A stretch of 64,000 bases of DNA from the NCBI GenBank assembly GCA_021772515.1, contig JAJFLU010000053.1:148741-212740 (forward strand), given 5' to 3'. Position 1 is the stretch's first letter, and every line of letters starts with the position of its first letter. Position numbers and translations under genes: made by a program. Positions 34,701-42,609 of this stretch are shown here, piece after piece. This DNA is from Opitutales bacterium. Lineage in GTDB: Bacteria > Verrucomicrobiota > Verrucomicrobiia > Opitutales > UBA2987. The notes beneath the pieces are model-generated. The model was not told where the DNA came from, did not search any database, and worked only from the letters and a program-made list of their open reading frames with translations.

Positions 34701-36540
34701 TTTCGGAGAGGTATCCGCCGATAGCGTTAATCCCGCCGATGATTGGACTGTCGGTCACTTTAACAAAGATTATGCAAATTTCGTAGGAGCCATCCGCCGC
34801 GAGGGTGGCGGCGGGAATGGTGAATGACGTCACGGTACCGTCCAGATCGCCCGGCGCAGCTCCTGTTAATGTGATTTCATCACCGGATAAACCGTCTTCG
34901 ATAAAAAGGAGGATTAAGTCATTGGCATCTCCCGTGGTGAATGTATCCCATGTGAGAGTTATGGCCTGGCTCAAATCGGCTGTTTGTAGATCGTTGAAGC
35001 TGGTTTGTGTCAACTGAGGGACATTGGGATAGGCGTCGCCGGTGACGCTGAGGTTACCGGAAATCAGTCCGTTATTTGCGCCTGTGTAATTTACAGTGTA
35101 GGTGCCATTGGGAAAGGTGGTGTCGAGTTCTGCCTGAGTGGCCCTGTCTTCATCCTCAATTTCCCAAGCACCCGGATCGAGTTGCATGAGCGTGATTGGA
35201 GTCAGACCGGGGGGGGTTATAGTTGGGGCAGTTGGGATGGAATCGGTAGCGCTTTCCTCGATAAAAGCATTGGCACCCCAGGGGAATTGGCTGTCGGGAA
35301 CCGCGCCTGCGGCGGAATCCTGAAAAAAGAACTTCTCCTTGAGCACGAAGATCAAACTGGCGTCGGGCACACTCTGTGGATCAAAAGTGACAGTGGCACC
35401 ATCGGTTTGGAAGTCATCTATAATTATTCTGGCGGCAGAACCGGAGGACGTATCCAAGAAGTTTAGTGTCAATCCAAGAGTGAAATTGAATACCGTGCTG
35501 TTCAATGTGGTCAATGGGCTCAGATCGCTGATCTGATTGTCATTTAGGCCAAGGGTGACCAAACCGGTTAAACCACCCAATGGTGTCAGGTCAATAATCC
35601 GGTTGGAGTCGAGATTCAGTGAGAACAGAGAGAGCAAAGTGCTCAGGGGAGATAAATTACTGATCTGATTGGAGGAAAGGACCAGGTTGACCAAGCTTGT
35701 CAAGGAGCTCAGAGGTCCCAGATCGGAAATCTGGTTGGAGTCAAGCTCAAGAAAAAGCAGGCTGGTTAAAGTGGCCAATGGTGTCAGGTTGCTGATCTGG
35801 TTGGATCCCAGATTGAGGAAAGTCAGGGTGCTCAGACCGCCCAGAGGGGACAGGTCGGTGAGTTGGTTGTTGGAAAGGTCGAGGTTATTCAAGGCAGTAA
35901 AACCGCCTAAGCCGCTCAAGTTGGTCGAGTTGGTGATGAGGTTGGACCCGAGGTTCAGGAAGGTTAAGTTGACCAAAAGGTTCAAGGAGGTGATATCACT
36001 GATATTGTTGGAAAAGAGGTTCAGGGTGGTCAGTGTAGTCAGATTGGCCAAGGATGAGAGGTCGCTGATATTGTTGGAAAAAAGATTCAGCGAGGTCAGC
36101 GAGGTCAAATTGGCCAAGACGCTCAAATTGCTTGAGTCGGTGAGCAGGTTGGACCCGAGACTCAGCTCGGTTAAATTAGTCAAACTGGTCAAAGATGCGA
36201 GGTTGCTGATCTGGTTGGAAGAAAGACTCAGCTCGGTCAAGGTGGTCAAATTAGCCAGTGGGCCGAGGTTGGTAATCGCATTGCCATCAAGACGCAGCTC
36301 GGTCAAGGCGCTGGCAGTTTCGAGGCCGGTGAGATCGGTTATCGCAGCCGTAGGAAAAGAGGCGCTCAGGGTTGTCAGGGTGTCCATATTGGCCTGCGTA
36401 ATATCCGCGGTGGGAATACCGAGGGCGGTTCTTACGGCGTCTTCGAGAGTCGCATCGTTAAAGACGATTTGCCCTGATAATTTGGGCAGCAGAGCGCAGG
36501 CGAAACCGAAAATTATTGTTAAGGTTTGTAAAGGTCTCAT
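31798..36540 (-). CDS. Giant secreted leucine-rich-repeat / FG-GAP-like protein
   Basis: From the ATG at 36540 the product is about 1580 residues. It starts with a signal peptide (MRPLQTLTIIFGFACALLPKLSGQ). Residues about 60-350 are some fourteen 22-residue leucine-rich repeats of the internalin/SDS22 type (LTSLTELSLSSNQISNL pattern). A long beta-rich middle follows. From about 1080 to 1455 there are FG-GAP-like propeller repeats (DFFGLGIVALDANNFATGT, DQFGLRLAAVSADLLLIGVPRG). The last 125 residues form a module with NGVSNLLAYAFGMPP and a closing QFFRVVV strand. A role in adhesion or surface interaction is inferred. The frame is open 105 bases further upstream, but that extension would bury the signal peptide. 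Confidence 0.85.
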   Translation of the reverse strand: MRPLQTLTIIFGFACALLPKLSGQIVFNDATLEDAVRTALGIPTADITQANMDTLTTLSASFPTAAITDLTGLETASALTELRLDGNAITNLGPLANLTTLTELSLSSNQISNLASLTSLTNLTELSLGSNLLTDSSNLSVLANLTSLTSLNLFSNNISDLSSLANLTTLTTLNLFSNNISDITSLNLLVNLTFLNLGSNLITNSTNLSGLGGFTALNNLDLSNNQLTDLSPLGGLSTLTFLNLGSNQISNLTPLATLTSLLFLELDSNQISDLGPLSSLTSLVNLVLSSNQISNLSPLSTLLSLFSLNLDSNRIIDLTPLGGLTGLVTLGLNDNQISDLSPLTTLNSTVFNFTLGLTLNFLDTSSGSAARIIIDDFQTDGATVTFDPQSVPDASLIFVLKEKFFFQDSAAGAVPDSQFPWGANAFIEESATDSIPTAPTITPPGLTPITLMQLDPGAWEIEDEDRATQAELDTTFPNGTYTVNYTGANNGLISGNLSVTGDAYPNVPQLTQTSFNDLQTADLSQAITLTWDTFTTGDANDLILLFIEDGLSGDEITLTGAAPGDLDGTVTSFTIPAATLAADGSYEICIIFVKVTDSPIIGGINAIGGYLSETCLKVGDFKKLNLDFIVNDGFFGQFTGTSGSLQSTAEFLFPLFTSYNLNFGFEDDGANFPAFSTVTFDGPAGSNVTNLAADSFFGPPSGTIGFGFYPSSLVATPTMPSGADTYSVTIGGNLDTTRTFDVLTALTHQLVAVPTFHLAGDDTTVDSFTLAYKLPDGATPTDTSFIKEIFYSVFDNNGAVLHEAFGQTPTTTIDLSTLNPAINAADVAQFHFSYNDFDGNSYRNSVFALEPPLNMLFFPNTPTMFAAPAGTTVDLETITYPVPLGYNLQFHTLGTSLPDVSEIVFSDPTGADLNNTPAAFVNFFGQDIFANSPTVDFASSLYPSSGTYTATFQAQDFTLNADTTTASAHNRVIVPTVTLDTSGFILNVSWVYNDPQTGNAEPLDFTPVDIQFRMSVLTFDSFVQLNGLPSGTTSVDLTANGISWNDVNSVDIQFRDQEGFTYNSFWSTSRGIPVVGDPDDTAPFSSQPSDMFTLDVPAAGDFFGLGIVALDANNFATGTEAGDVKVFNRTTGFLKALTPAGGPFGNSSLAALDADNILLGSESVTVNTVAGAGAVFFINVTTGVTDLAIENPEPEFDDAFGISTAVMGPNLIAIGADLDNTATLNNSGSVYLFDATGTPDATNPTIRHPNPASGDQFGLRLAAVSADLLLIGVPRGELDEGTNQPGSAFLYDNTDQSLTEIVNPAPVASDRFGLEVASQAGNLIVGAPQAGTGGKAYIFDQAGNLLQTLANPQDAPGEGFGTTITPIGTELILISAVQEFDGAIPPTLAGRAYLFDLDGNLLATFTNPNPTIGDIFGVSAASFGTNDFLVSSPGDDTNGTDSGKIFLFTLNTFDQWAVDKIADTNQRGMNDDPGGNGVSNLLAYAFGMPPLATNRLGLPTFFLDGTTLNVDHQRIPNAIDVIYTYESSPDLSPGSWTTQIPDSAQITPGGSEFDDVHLLFELAPNTDQQFFRVVVTPRQM

Positions 36541-36884
36541 AAGGATATGATTAGGTTTATTTATAGATTCAATTATTTCAAAATAGTCGTGGGTAACAGC
36601 AATCTTGAATAAACATAAATAGCCATTTTTATCAAGTGAAATCATCTACTTTTTTCCATCTGAATGGAACGTTGAAACCGTGGCATTTATCAGGATTTAC
36701 GATGCGAATGCGCTATTTTGTGCAAGAAAATTACCTCCATTTCTATTTTTTCGCAGGCTGTGGTGTTTATCGCTAAGGAAATGTTGAGGAGGATTTTTTT
36801 GAAAGCGGTCTTAATATTGTGAAATTCATTTTTGACCTCCTTTATGTTTAAATCCAGCTATTGGGGGATGCTGAGAATGTCCTT
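36541..36884. other. Intergenic region upstream of the LRR gene
   Basis: About 344 bases lie between the LRR protein start and repeat copy 2. The stretch is A+T-rich and contains no supported gene on either strand. It must hold the promoter of the LRR gene (minus strand), but no clear box could be assigned. Confidence 0.45.
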
Positions 36885-37160
36885 AGAACCTATCTCAAAT
36901 TCGATGATGATGATGCAGAGAGCAAGTATGTGCTTGGAGCAAGGCGCGACGGGGCTTGCTGGGCTGGAAGCCCCGCTGACCCGCCGGAACGCTGCTCAAA
37001 CTCATAATTGCCTCTGTCCGAAGGATTTGTGCGGCACGGTAGCACCTGCGGCGTTGGTTTGCACCCGAAGGGCATCGAGCCCATCGGGATGCAAAGCCGC
37101 CTGGCATCTGCCACTGTGGCACTACAAACATCATTCATCCGCGAATTTGAGATAGGTTCT
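36885..37160 (+). repeat. Palindromic dispersed repeat, copy 2
   Basis: This 276-base copy has the best-preserved ends: AGAACCTATCTCAAATTCG at the left is the exact reverse complement of CGAATTTGAGATAGGTTCT at the right. It is flanked by T-A at the outer edge on both sides (TAGAACC...GGTTCTA), compatible with a TA target duplication. Internally GGGGCTT/AAGCCCC, TTTGCA/TGCAAA and GGGC/GCCC pair, giving a Y-shaped fold. It lies 50 bases upstream of hisI. Confidence 0.9.
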
Positions 37161-37210
37161 AGTCGGAAATCTTGCCTATTCGATGAAGGCTCTTTAGTTA
37201 CTGGAGCATT

Positions 37211-37621
37211 ATGACGCATGAGGAATTGGAGGAAGGTTTTGAGCTGCGGCTCGATTTTGGGAAACTGGCCAAGGCGGCTGCCTGCGGGGAGGATATTCTG
37301 CCCGCTGTGGCGCAGGATGCCGATTCGGGCGAAGTGCTCATTGTGGGCTACGTCAATCGGCTGGCGCTGGAAACCGCTCTGAAGGAAGGCAAGGCCACAT
37401 TTTGGAGCACATCCCGCAATGAGCTTTGGATAAAGGGCGCCACGAGCGGTGATTTTCTGGAAATCGCGCAGGTTTTGGTCAACTGTGAGCAAAACTCGAT
37501 TCTCTATCGTGTGCGCCCGGCGGGGAAGGGCGCCTGCCATACAAAAGACCCCAAAGGGCATACTCGCCGGGGTTGTTATTACCGGCAAATCCTGCCAAAC
37601 GGGAAGTTGGCGCCTCTTTGA
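37211..37621 (+). CDS. hisI: Phosphoribosyl-AMP cyclohydrolase
   Basis: HisI opens the purine ring of phosphoribosyl-AMP in histidine synthesis and needs zinc. The 136-residue product has LPAVAQDADSGEVLIVGYVN (about residues 33-52), FWSTSRNELWIKGATSG and VNCEQNSILYRVRPAGKGACHT. The expected metal ligands are visible in the CEQNS and CHT(K)...RRGCYYR segments. It is the stand-alone form without a HisE domain. Repeat copy 2 ends 50 bases upstream, and a DUF167 gene follows. Confidence 0.94.
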   Translation: MTHEELEEGFELRLDFGKLAKAAACGEDILPAVAQDADSGEVLIVGYVNRLALETALKEGKATFWSTSRNELWIKGATSGDFLEIAQVLVNCEQNSILYRVRPAGKGACHTKDPKGHTRRGCYYRQILPNGKLAPL

Positions 37622-37662
37622 TGCAATTGTTGGCAGGCAGGAAATACCCATGACACCGATGA

Positions 37663-37959
37663 GTGAATAAAATTGTGGCGGCTGAAGAGAGATTGCGGAT
37701 TGGAGTCCGTGTGGCGCCGAATGCCTCTCGTGATGAGATTGTTGGCTGGATGGGTAGTGAGCTGAAAGTCAAGTTACAGGCGCCGCCGGAGGGAGGGAGG
37801 GCCAACAAGGCTCTGATCGCCTTTCTTGGCAAGGCTTTGGGGTTATCGCGCAAAGAGGTTGCGATTGTTGCCGGAGAAAAATCCCGTCACAAGATTTTGG
37901 AATTTACCAGTCTGACTTTGGAGGAGTTGGAGGGGAGGATGGGAAGGGAGGATACTTGA
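37663..37959 (+). CDS. DUF167 (YggU-like) protein
   Basis: The 98-residue product is a single DUF167 domain, recognisable from LRIGVRVAPNASRDEIVGW, LKVKLQAPPEGGRANKALIAFLGKALG and VAIVAGEKSRHKIL. This is a small, widely conserved family of unknown biochemical role. It uses a GTG start at 37663, and another GTG lies four codons later. It is 41 bases downstream of hisI on the same strand and may be co-transcribed. Confidence 0.85.
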   Translation: MNKIVAAEERLRIGVRVAPNASRDEIVGWMGSELKVKLQAPPEGGRANKALIAFLGKALGLSRKEVAIVAGEKSRHKILEFTSLTLEELEGRMGREDT

Positions 37960-38229
37960 TGAGGGGATGGGGAAGAGATGCTTGATGCTGGATTGGTGAT
38001 GGGGAAGGATACTGGATGCTTGATGCGTGATTCTAGATGCTGGATGGGGGAGGGGGAGGAAGGGAAAGACGAAGACGTTGAGGAAGAGGAAGATTTTTGG
38101 GATTTTGGGGTGTTTTTCGTACTAATTATTATTAATTTTGGGTTTTTTAGCGAACGCAGCCAACGCAGTCATTGTAGGGATTCGAGTTTTGTGGTAGGAT
38201 TGGCCGATGCGGAAAAAAAATTTGTTTTT
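37960..38229. repeat. Low-complexity GATGCTGGATG and purine-rich tract
   Basis: About 270 non-coding bases carry repeated GATGCTTGATGC, GATGCTGGATT and GATGCTGGATGG words (to about 38050). A purine-only stretch follows, ending GACGAAGACGTTGAGGAAGAGG near 38095, which is similar to the right arm of the inverted repeat upstream of hemC. A 121-codon open frame crosses it but is compositionally biased and runs into repeat copy 3, so it is not annotated. Confidence 0.5.
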
Positions 38230-38496
38230 AGAACCTATCTCAATTTCGATGATGATGACGCAGAGAGCAATTATGTGCTTGGAGCAAGGCGCGACGGGGC
38301 TAGAAGCCCTGCTGACCCGTCGGAACGCCGCTCAAACTCATAATTGCCTCTGTCCGAAGGATTTGTGCGGCACAGTAGCACCTGCGGCGTTGGTTTGCAC
38401 CCGAAGGGCATCGAGCCCGTCGGGAGGCAAATCCGCCTGGCATCTGCCACCGTGGCGCTACAAACATCATTCATCCGCGATTTTGAGACAGGTTCT
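38230..38496 (+). repeat. Palindromic dispersed repeat, copy 3
   Basis: This 267-base copy is 9 bases shorter than copy 2, through a deletion in the first internal hairpin loop. The stem itself (GGGGCT/AGAAGCCC) is kept. The ends are AGAACCTATCTCAATTTCG and CGATTTTGAGACAGGTTCT, flanked by TA on both sides. CGACGGG/CCCGTCG is a perfect stem here. It lies 139 bases upstream of the glycosyltransferase gene, in the same orientation as the other copies. Confidence 0.9.
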
Positions 38497-38635
38497 ACTC
38501 AAAATAATGTCCTTGAACCTTTTTCGGATGTCGCTCATGGATGTTTCACTTTTTTTTAAACAGTCCCTTTGTTCGGGTGATTTGACTGGTCTGGCCCCGA
38601 GGGAAAGTTTATGCCTTCAGCTCTGAAAAGCTCCC

Positions 38636-39901
38636 ATGGCTAAAAATATCGGATTTATTTCGACCCGTTTTGCGGGGACGGATGGTGTCTCTCTGGAGAG
38701 CGCCAAATGGGCAGAAATGTTTTGGGAAGACCGGCATGTGAGTTTTTGGTACAGCGGCAGGAGCGACCGGCATCCCGATATCAGCCACTGTGTCCCGGAG
38801 GCCTATTTCGGGCATCCGGAAAACCTTTGGCTGTTGGACAAAATCTGGAAACGCACCCAACGCACCCGGCTCGTGACCGAGCGCATCCAGGAAATTACCG
38901 CCTATTTGAAGAACACGCTCTATGATTTTGTGGAGCGGTTCGGGATCGATGTGCTGATACCGGAAAACGCTCTGGCCATACCTATGCATATCCCGTTGGC
39001 GCTGGCGATAACGGAATTTCTAGCCGAAACTCAAATGCCCGCCATCGCCCACCATCATGATTTCCATTGGGAACGCACGCGATATGCAATCAACTCGGTA
39101 ATGGATTATCTGGAAATGGCTTTTCCGCCCACCATGCCCAATATCAGGCATACGGTCATCAACCGGGCCGCACAGGAGCAGCTTTCCTTGCGTAAGGGAA
39201 TCAGTTCGATGCTCATCCCCAATGTTTTCGATTTCGCCAATCCACCGCCTCAGACCGACGATTATGCCAGGGATGTCCGCGAACAGATAGGGTTGCGCCC
39301 GGATGATGTTTTTATCCTGCAACCTACGCGGATCGTCCCTCGAAAGGGTATCGAACATGCCATAAAACTGGTTGGAATGCTGGGAAACCCGGATAAATAC
39401 AAACTCGTCATCTCGCATGATGCGGGTGATGAGGGTTATGAATATGAAACCCTTATTAAAGATCTGGCGCGGGAGGAAAATGTCGATCTGCGGCTGATTT
39501 CGGACAGGATCGGCGATGTGCGACAATTCGACGCGGAGGGGCAAAAGATTTACACTCTTTGGGATCTTTACCCCCATGCCGATCTTGTCACCTACCCGAG
39601 CACCTATGAGGGTTTTGGAAACGCGCTGCTGGAGGCGATCTATTTCAAGGTTCCCTTGGTCGTGAACCGCTACTCGATATTCATTCAGGACATCGAGCCC
39701 AAGGGATTTAACTTGGTGGTGATCGACGGGTTTATCACGAAAGAGACCGTGAACGAGGTCCGCCATGTTCTGGACAATCCCAAAGCCCGCCAAAAAATGG
39801 TGGATTACAACTACCGGGTGGCGCGTCAGTATTATAGCTATCGGCTTTTGCGACGCTGCCTGCGCACGGTATTAACGACCGTAACCGGTTATCAACCCTA
39901 G
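38636..39901 (+). CDS. GT4-type glycosyltransferase
   Basis: The 421-residue product is a GT-B retaining glycosyltransferase. It opens IGFISTRFAGTDGVSLESAKW, has ENALAIPMHIPLALAITEF and AHHHDFHWERTRY in the acceptor half, and PTRIVPRKGIEHAIKLV. The donor-binding block YPSTYEGFGNALLEAIYFKVPLVV carries the EX7E-like motif. This set resembles enzymes linked to glucosylglycerate or mannosylglucosylglycerate metabolism, and the partner 12 bases downstream is a GH13_18 phosphorylase. Osmolyte function is therefore inferred, not shown. Confidence 0.78.
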   Translation: MAKNIGFISTRFAGTDGVSLESAKWAEMFWEDRHVSFWYSGRSDRHPDISHCVPEAYFGHPENLWLLDKIWKRTQRTRLVTERIQEITAYLKNTLYDFVERFGIDVLIPENALAIPMHIPLALAITEFLAETQMPAIAHHHDFHWERTRYAINSVMDYLEMAFPPTMPNIRHTVINRAAQEQLSLRKGISSMLIPNVFDFANPPPQTDDYARDVREQIGLRPDDVFILQPTRIVPRKGIEHAIKLVGMLGNPDKYKLVISHDAGDEGYEYETLIKDLAREENVDLRLISDRIGDVRQFDAEGQKIYTLWDLYPHADLVTYPSTYEGFGNALLEAIYFKVPLVVNRYSIFIQDIEPKGFNLVVIDGFITKETVNEVRHVLDNPKARQKMVDYNYRVARQYYSYRLLRRCLRTVLTTVTGYQP

Positions 39902-39913
39902 GAAGCTGGAAGC

Positions 39914-41659
39914 GTGTCGAGCTATAAATTTATCCGAAGAAACCGGGCGGAACAGATCCACCGCAGGTTGCGCAAACTTTACGGGCAGGATGTGGAGCGG
40001 CTGTTCGAGCGGTTGCTCATGTGCCTTGGCCGATACGGGGTGGGCCTTCGCACAAGGACCAAGTCAACCGCAGATCGCTGGGATGAGCGAGATATCGTTC
40101 TGATTACCTATGCCGATATGTTGACGAAGGAGGGAGAGCGCCCTCTGAAAACCCTCAACAAGTTTCTCAAGCGTCGGCTACGGAATGCCATCCGCACGGT
40201 GCATATACTTCCGTTTTTTCCCTGGTCCTCGGACGATGGATTTTCGGTAATCGACTACCGGGAAGTTTCACCCGATTACGGTAAATGGAAAGACGTAGAG
40301 GCAATCGGGGGGAATTTTCACCTCATGTTCGACCTTGTTCTAAATCATTGCTCGGTGGAAAGCTCCTGGTTTAAGGACTTCGTCAGTGGTGTTGCCCCGG
40401 CCCGCTACTATTTCCTGCCGATCGATCCGCAGACCGACTTGAGCGCGGTGGTCCGGCCCCGGTCTTCACCGCTTTTGACACCCACGCAAACCCGTGATGG
40501 CGAAGCGCATATGTGGTCGACATTCAGCGCCGATCAAGTGGACCTCAACTGGCAAAACCCGGATGTCTTTTTCGAGTTTCTCGATATCCTGTTCGACTTT
40601 ATTTCCAAAGGCGCACGAATCATTCGGCTCGATGCGGTGGGCTTTTTGTGGAAGAATATTGGCAGCGACTGCCTTCATCAGCCGCAGACTCATGAGGTGA
40701 TCAAGCTGCTCCGGGACATTCTCGCAATAGCGGCCCCGGAAGTCATTCTCCTGACCGAAACCCATGTGCCCCACGAAGAAAATATCAGCTATTTCGGAAA
40801 AGGTGACGAGGCCCATATGGTTTACCAATTTGCCCTGCCGCCGCTGCTTTTACACGCTTTGTTAAGGGGAGATTCCACCCATCTCGTCGATTGGGCGAAA
40901 AACCTGCAACCGCCACCGAAGGGCTGCGCTTTCCTCAACTTCACCGCCTGCCACGACGGAATCGGTTTACGATCCGTGGAAACCCTTCTGCCACCCAAGG
41001 AAATCAAGTGGCTCATACAGCAAGGCAAAAAGCGGGGCGGGCGCCTTTCGGAAAAACGGAACGCCGACGGCTCGAAAAGTCCCTACGAATTAAACATAAC
41101 CTACTTTGGCGCCCTCCGGCTGATCGACGATCCTGAACATGAGTCTGCCCGATTCCTCTGCTCGCAGGCTGTCGCTCTGTCTTTGAAGGGGATTCCCGCC
41201 GTCTATTTCAATAGTTTGATCGGAGCGGAAAATAATCTCGAAGGTGTTAAATCAACGGGCCAAAGCAGGGCTATCAATCGAAAAAAATGGGATCTGCATG
41301 AACTGAAGGAAAGGCTTAATGACAATGAGCAAACTGCCGCCTATGTTTATCGAAGATACCTTGGGCTACTCAATCGGAGAAACGAGCATCCGGCGTTTCA
41401 CCCCGATGGGCCGCAGGAAATCCTCGAACTAGGCCCGGATTTGTTTGGGTTGGTCCGCACTTCGCCCAATGCCAAGGAAACTATCCTTTGCCTCTACAAT
41501 TTTACCTCTCGAGTCATCAAAAAATCCCTACTGGAAATCTATCCGCCAATTAGTGGTAAGGAAACCTGTCTCTCCGTCATAACTTCCAAAGTCATCAAGC
41601 TGAATACTAAAAACACCATCACCCTGAAACCCTACAAATACATCTGGCTGCAAGTGTGA
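39914..41659 (+). CDS. GH13_18 sugar phosphorylase (sucrose/glucosylglycerate type)
   Basis: The 581-residue product is a sucrose-phosphorylase-like alpha-amylase-family enzyme. Expected catalytic residues are visible: nucleophile Asp240 (IIRLDAVGFLWK), acid/base Glu282 (LLTETHVP) and transition-state Asp348 (TACHDGIG). The N-terminal RYGVGLRTRTKSTADRWDERD block and longer length resemble glucosylglycerate phosphorylases more than classical sucrose phosphorylase. The acceptor specificity is not proven. It starts at a GTG 12 bases after the glycosyltransferase and ends before a strong bidirectional terminator. Confidence 0.85.
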   Translation: MSSYKFIRRNRAEQIHRRLRKLYGQDVERLFERLLMCLGRYGVGLRTRTKSTADRWDERDIVLITYADMLTKEGERPLKTLNKFLKRRLRNAIRTVHILPFFPWSSDDGFSVIDYREVSPDYGKWKDVEAIGGNFHLMFDLVLNHCSVESSWFKDFVSGVAPARYYFLPIDPQTDLSAVVRPRSSPLLTPTQTRDGEAHMWSTFSADQVDLNWQNPDVFFEFLDILFDFISKGARIIRLDAVGFLWKNIGSDCLHQPQTHEVIKLLRDILAIAAPEVILLTETHVPHEENISYFGKGDEAHMVYQFALPPLLLHALLRGDSTHLVDWAKNLQPPPKGCAFLNFTACHDGIGLRSVETLLPPKEIKWLIQQGKKRGGRLSEKRNADGSKSPYELNITYFGALRLIDDPEHESARFLCSQAVALSLKGIPAVYFNSLIGAENNLEGVKSTGQSRAINRKKWDLHELKERLNDNEQTAAYVYRRYLGLLNRRNEHPAFHPDGPQEILELGPDLFGLVRTSPNAKETILCLYNFTSRVIKKSLLEIYPPISGKETCLSVITSKVIKLNTKNTITLKPYKYIWLQV

Positions 41660-41692
41660 TTTTATCGCGAATAAAGCTCTTGTCCGAAGACG

Positions 41693-41728
41693 AAAAAGCT
41701 CCCCGAAACTATGTCCGAGGAGCTTTTT
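41693..41728. terminator. Bidirectional intrinsic terminator
   Basis: AAAAAGCTCC pairs perfectly with GGAGCTTTTT around a 16-base loop. The A tract on one side and the T tract on the other make it usable from both strands. It would serve the phosphorylase gene on the plus strand and the SRPBCC gene on the minus strand. Confidence 0.85.
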
Positions 41729-41760
41729 GTTATTGAAATGTCCGTTGAGACAGGGCGAGT

Positions 41761-42216
41761 TTAGCCGAGTAATTTCTCGAGCTTGCTGAAGGAAGCATTC
41801 CAGCCGGAGCTCACACCATCAGCCATTTGTTCCATTGGCTCGCCTTCCTGCCTAAGTCGAAGTTCAGTTGAGTCGCCATTGTCAATAAAATCCACTGTTA
41901 CGAGCGTTTCCTCGAAACCGGGAAAATCGCCATTGGCTTCAAAAATCATGCCAAATACGATTTTTTCTGGCTCGATGATTTCCTTGTAGCTTCCATAAAT
42001 GACCATTTCACCCCCATCACGGGTTTGAATTATATTGCGATAAGAACCTCCGGTGCGGAAATCCATATCCGTTTTTACTGAAAGAGTCTGTTCACAACCA
42101 TACCAACGTTCAAATTGTCCAGCCTTCGCCCACGCGGCGAAAACTCGCTCACGCGGCGCATTGAATGTGCGATTCATATTCAGGGTATGTTCTGCGGTTT
42201 CTATTACTGTAGTCAT
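41761..42216 (-). CDS. SRPBCC (AHSA1-like) domain protein
   Basis: The 151-residue product is an AHSA1-type START-fold protein. It has MNRTFNAPRERVFAAWAKAGQFERWYGCE at the start, then DFRTGGSYRNIIQ, GSYKEIIEPEKIVFGMIF and the C-terminal GWNASFSKLEKLL helix. The ligand is unknown. It is 42 bases downstream of an ArsR-type regulator in the same direction, the common regulator-SRPBCC operon. It parallels the interrupted pair at 29.6-30.7 kb. Confidence 0.88.
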   Translation of the reverse strand: MTTVIETAEHTLNMNRTFNAPRERVFAAWAKAGQFERWYGCEQTLSVKTDMDFRTGGSYRNIIQTRDGGEMVIYGSYKEIIEPEKIVFGMIFEANGDFPGFEETLVTVDFIDNGDSTELRLRQEGEPMEQMADGVSSGWNASFSKLEKLLG

Positions 42217-42258
42217 TTTATTTTCCTTTTATTATTGTTTGTTTATTCTAATTTAGGT

Positions 42259-42609
42259 TTATGAAATTTTATCCGTTTGTTTCTTATCCTGTTCGGATAA
42301 AATTCGGTCCATGGCGGCAAACTGACCCTCCCAATGGCGGGTATAGTGGGTCATCCATGATCGGGCTTCTTGAAGGGGCAAGGGATCGGCTTTCATCTGG
42401 TGGATCCGCCCATGTCGCGTGCGGATGACCAGCCCGGCTTTCTCCAAAACGCGCAGATGTTTGGAAATAGCCGGCAATGAGATACGAAAAGGCTTCGCCA
42501 GCTCCGTCACATTACTGGTACCGACGGTTAAGCGCTCCAATATTCTGCGGCGCGTAGGGTCCGCCAAGGCTGCGAAAGTGGCATCAAGTATCGCTGTATT
42601 GTTAACCAT
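42259..42609 (-). CDS. ArsR-family transcriptional regulator
   Basis: The 116-residue winged-helix protein has LDATFAALADPTRRRILERL, the recognition helix region FRISLPAISKHLRVLEKAGLV and the wing IRTRHGRIHQMKADP. No cysteine metal site is present. Its ATG lies inside a perfect TTAACCA/TGGTTAA palindrome, and a second matching site is 51 bases upstream. This indicates autoregulation of the arsR-SRPBCC operon. Confidence 0.9.
   Translation of the reverse strand: MVNNTAILDATFAALADPTRRRILERLTVGTSNVTELAKPFRISLPAISKHLRVLEKAGLVIRTRHGRIHQMKADPLPLQEARSWMTHYTRHWEGQFAAMDRILSEQDKKQTDKIS

Noticed and set aside
35669..36550. A 293-codon plus-strand frame opposite the LRR region
   Set aside because: It is the antisense shadow of 66-base LRR repeats, which keep that frame free of stops. 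It has no domain or ribosome-binding site.
37978..38343. A 121-codon frame running from the low-complexity tract into repeat copy 3
   Set aside because: It consists of repeat words and purine-rich sequence and ends inside a mobile repeat. No protein family is recognisable.
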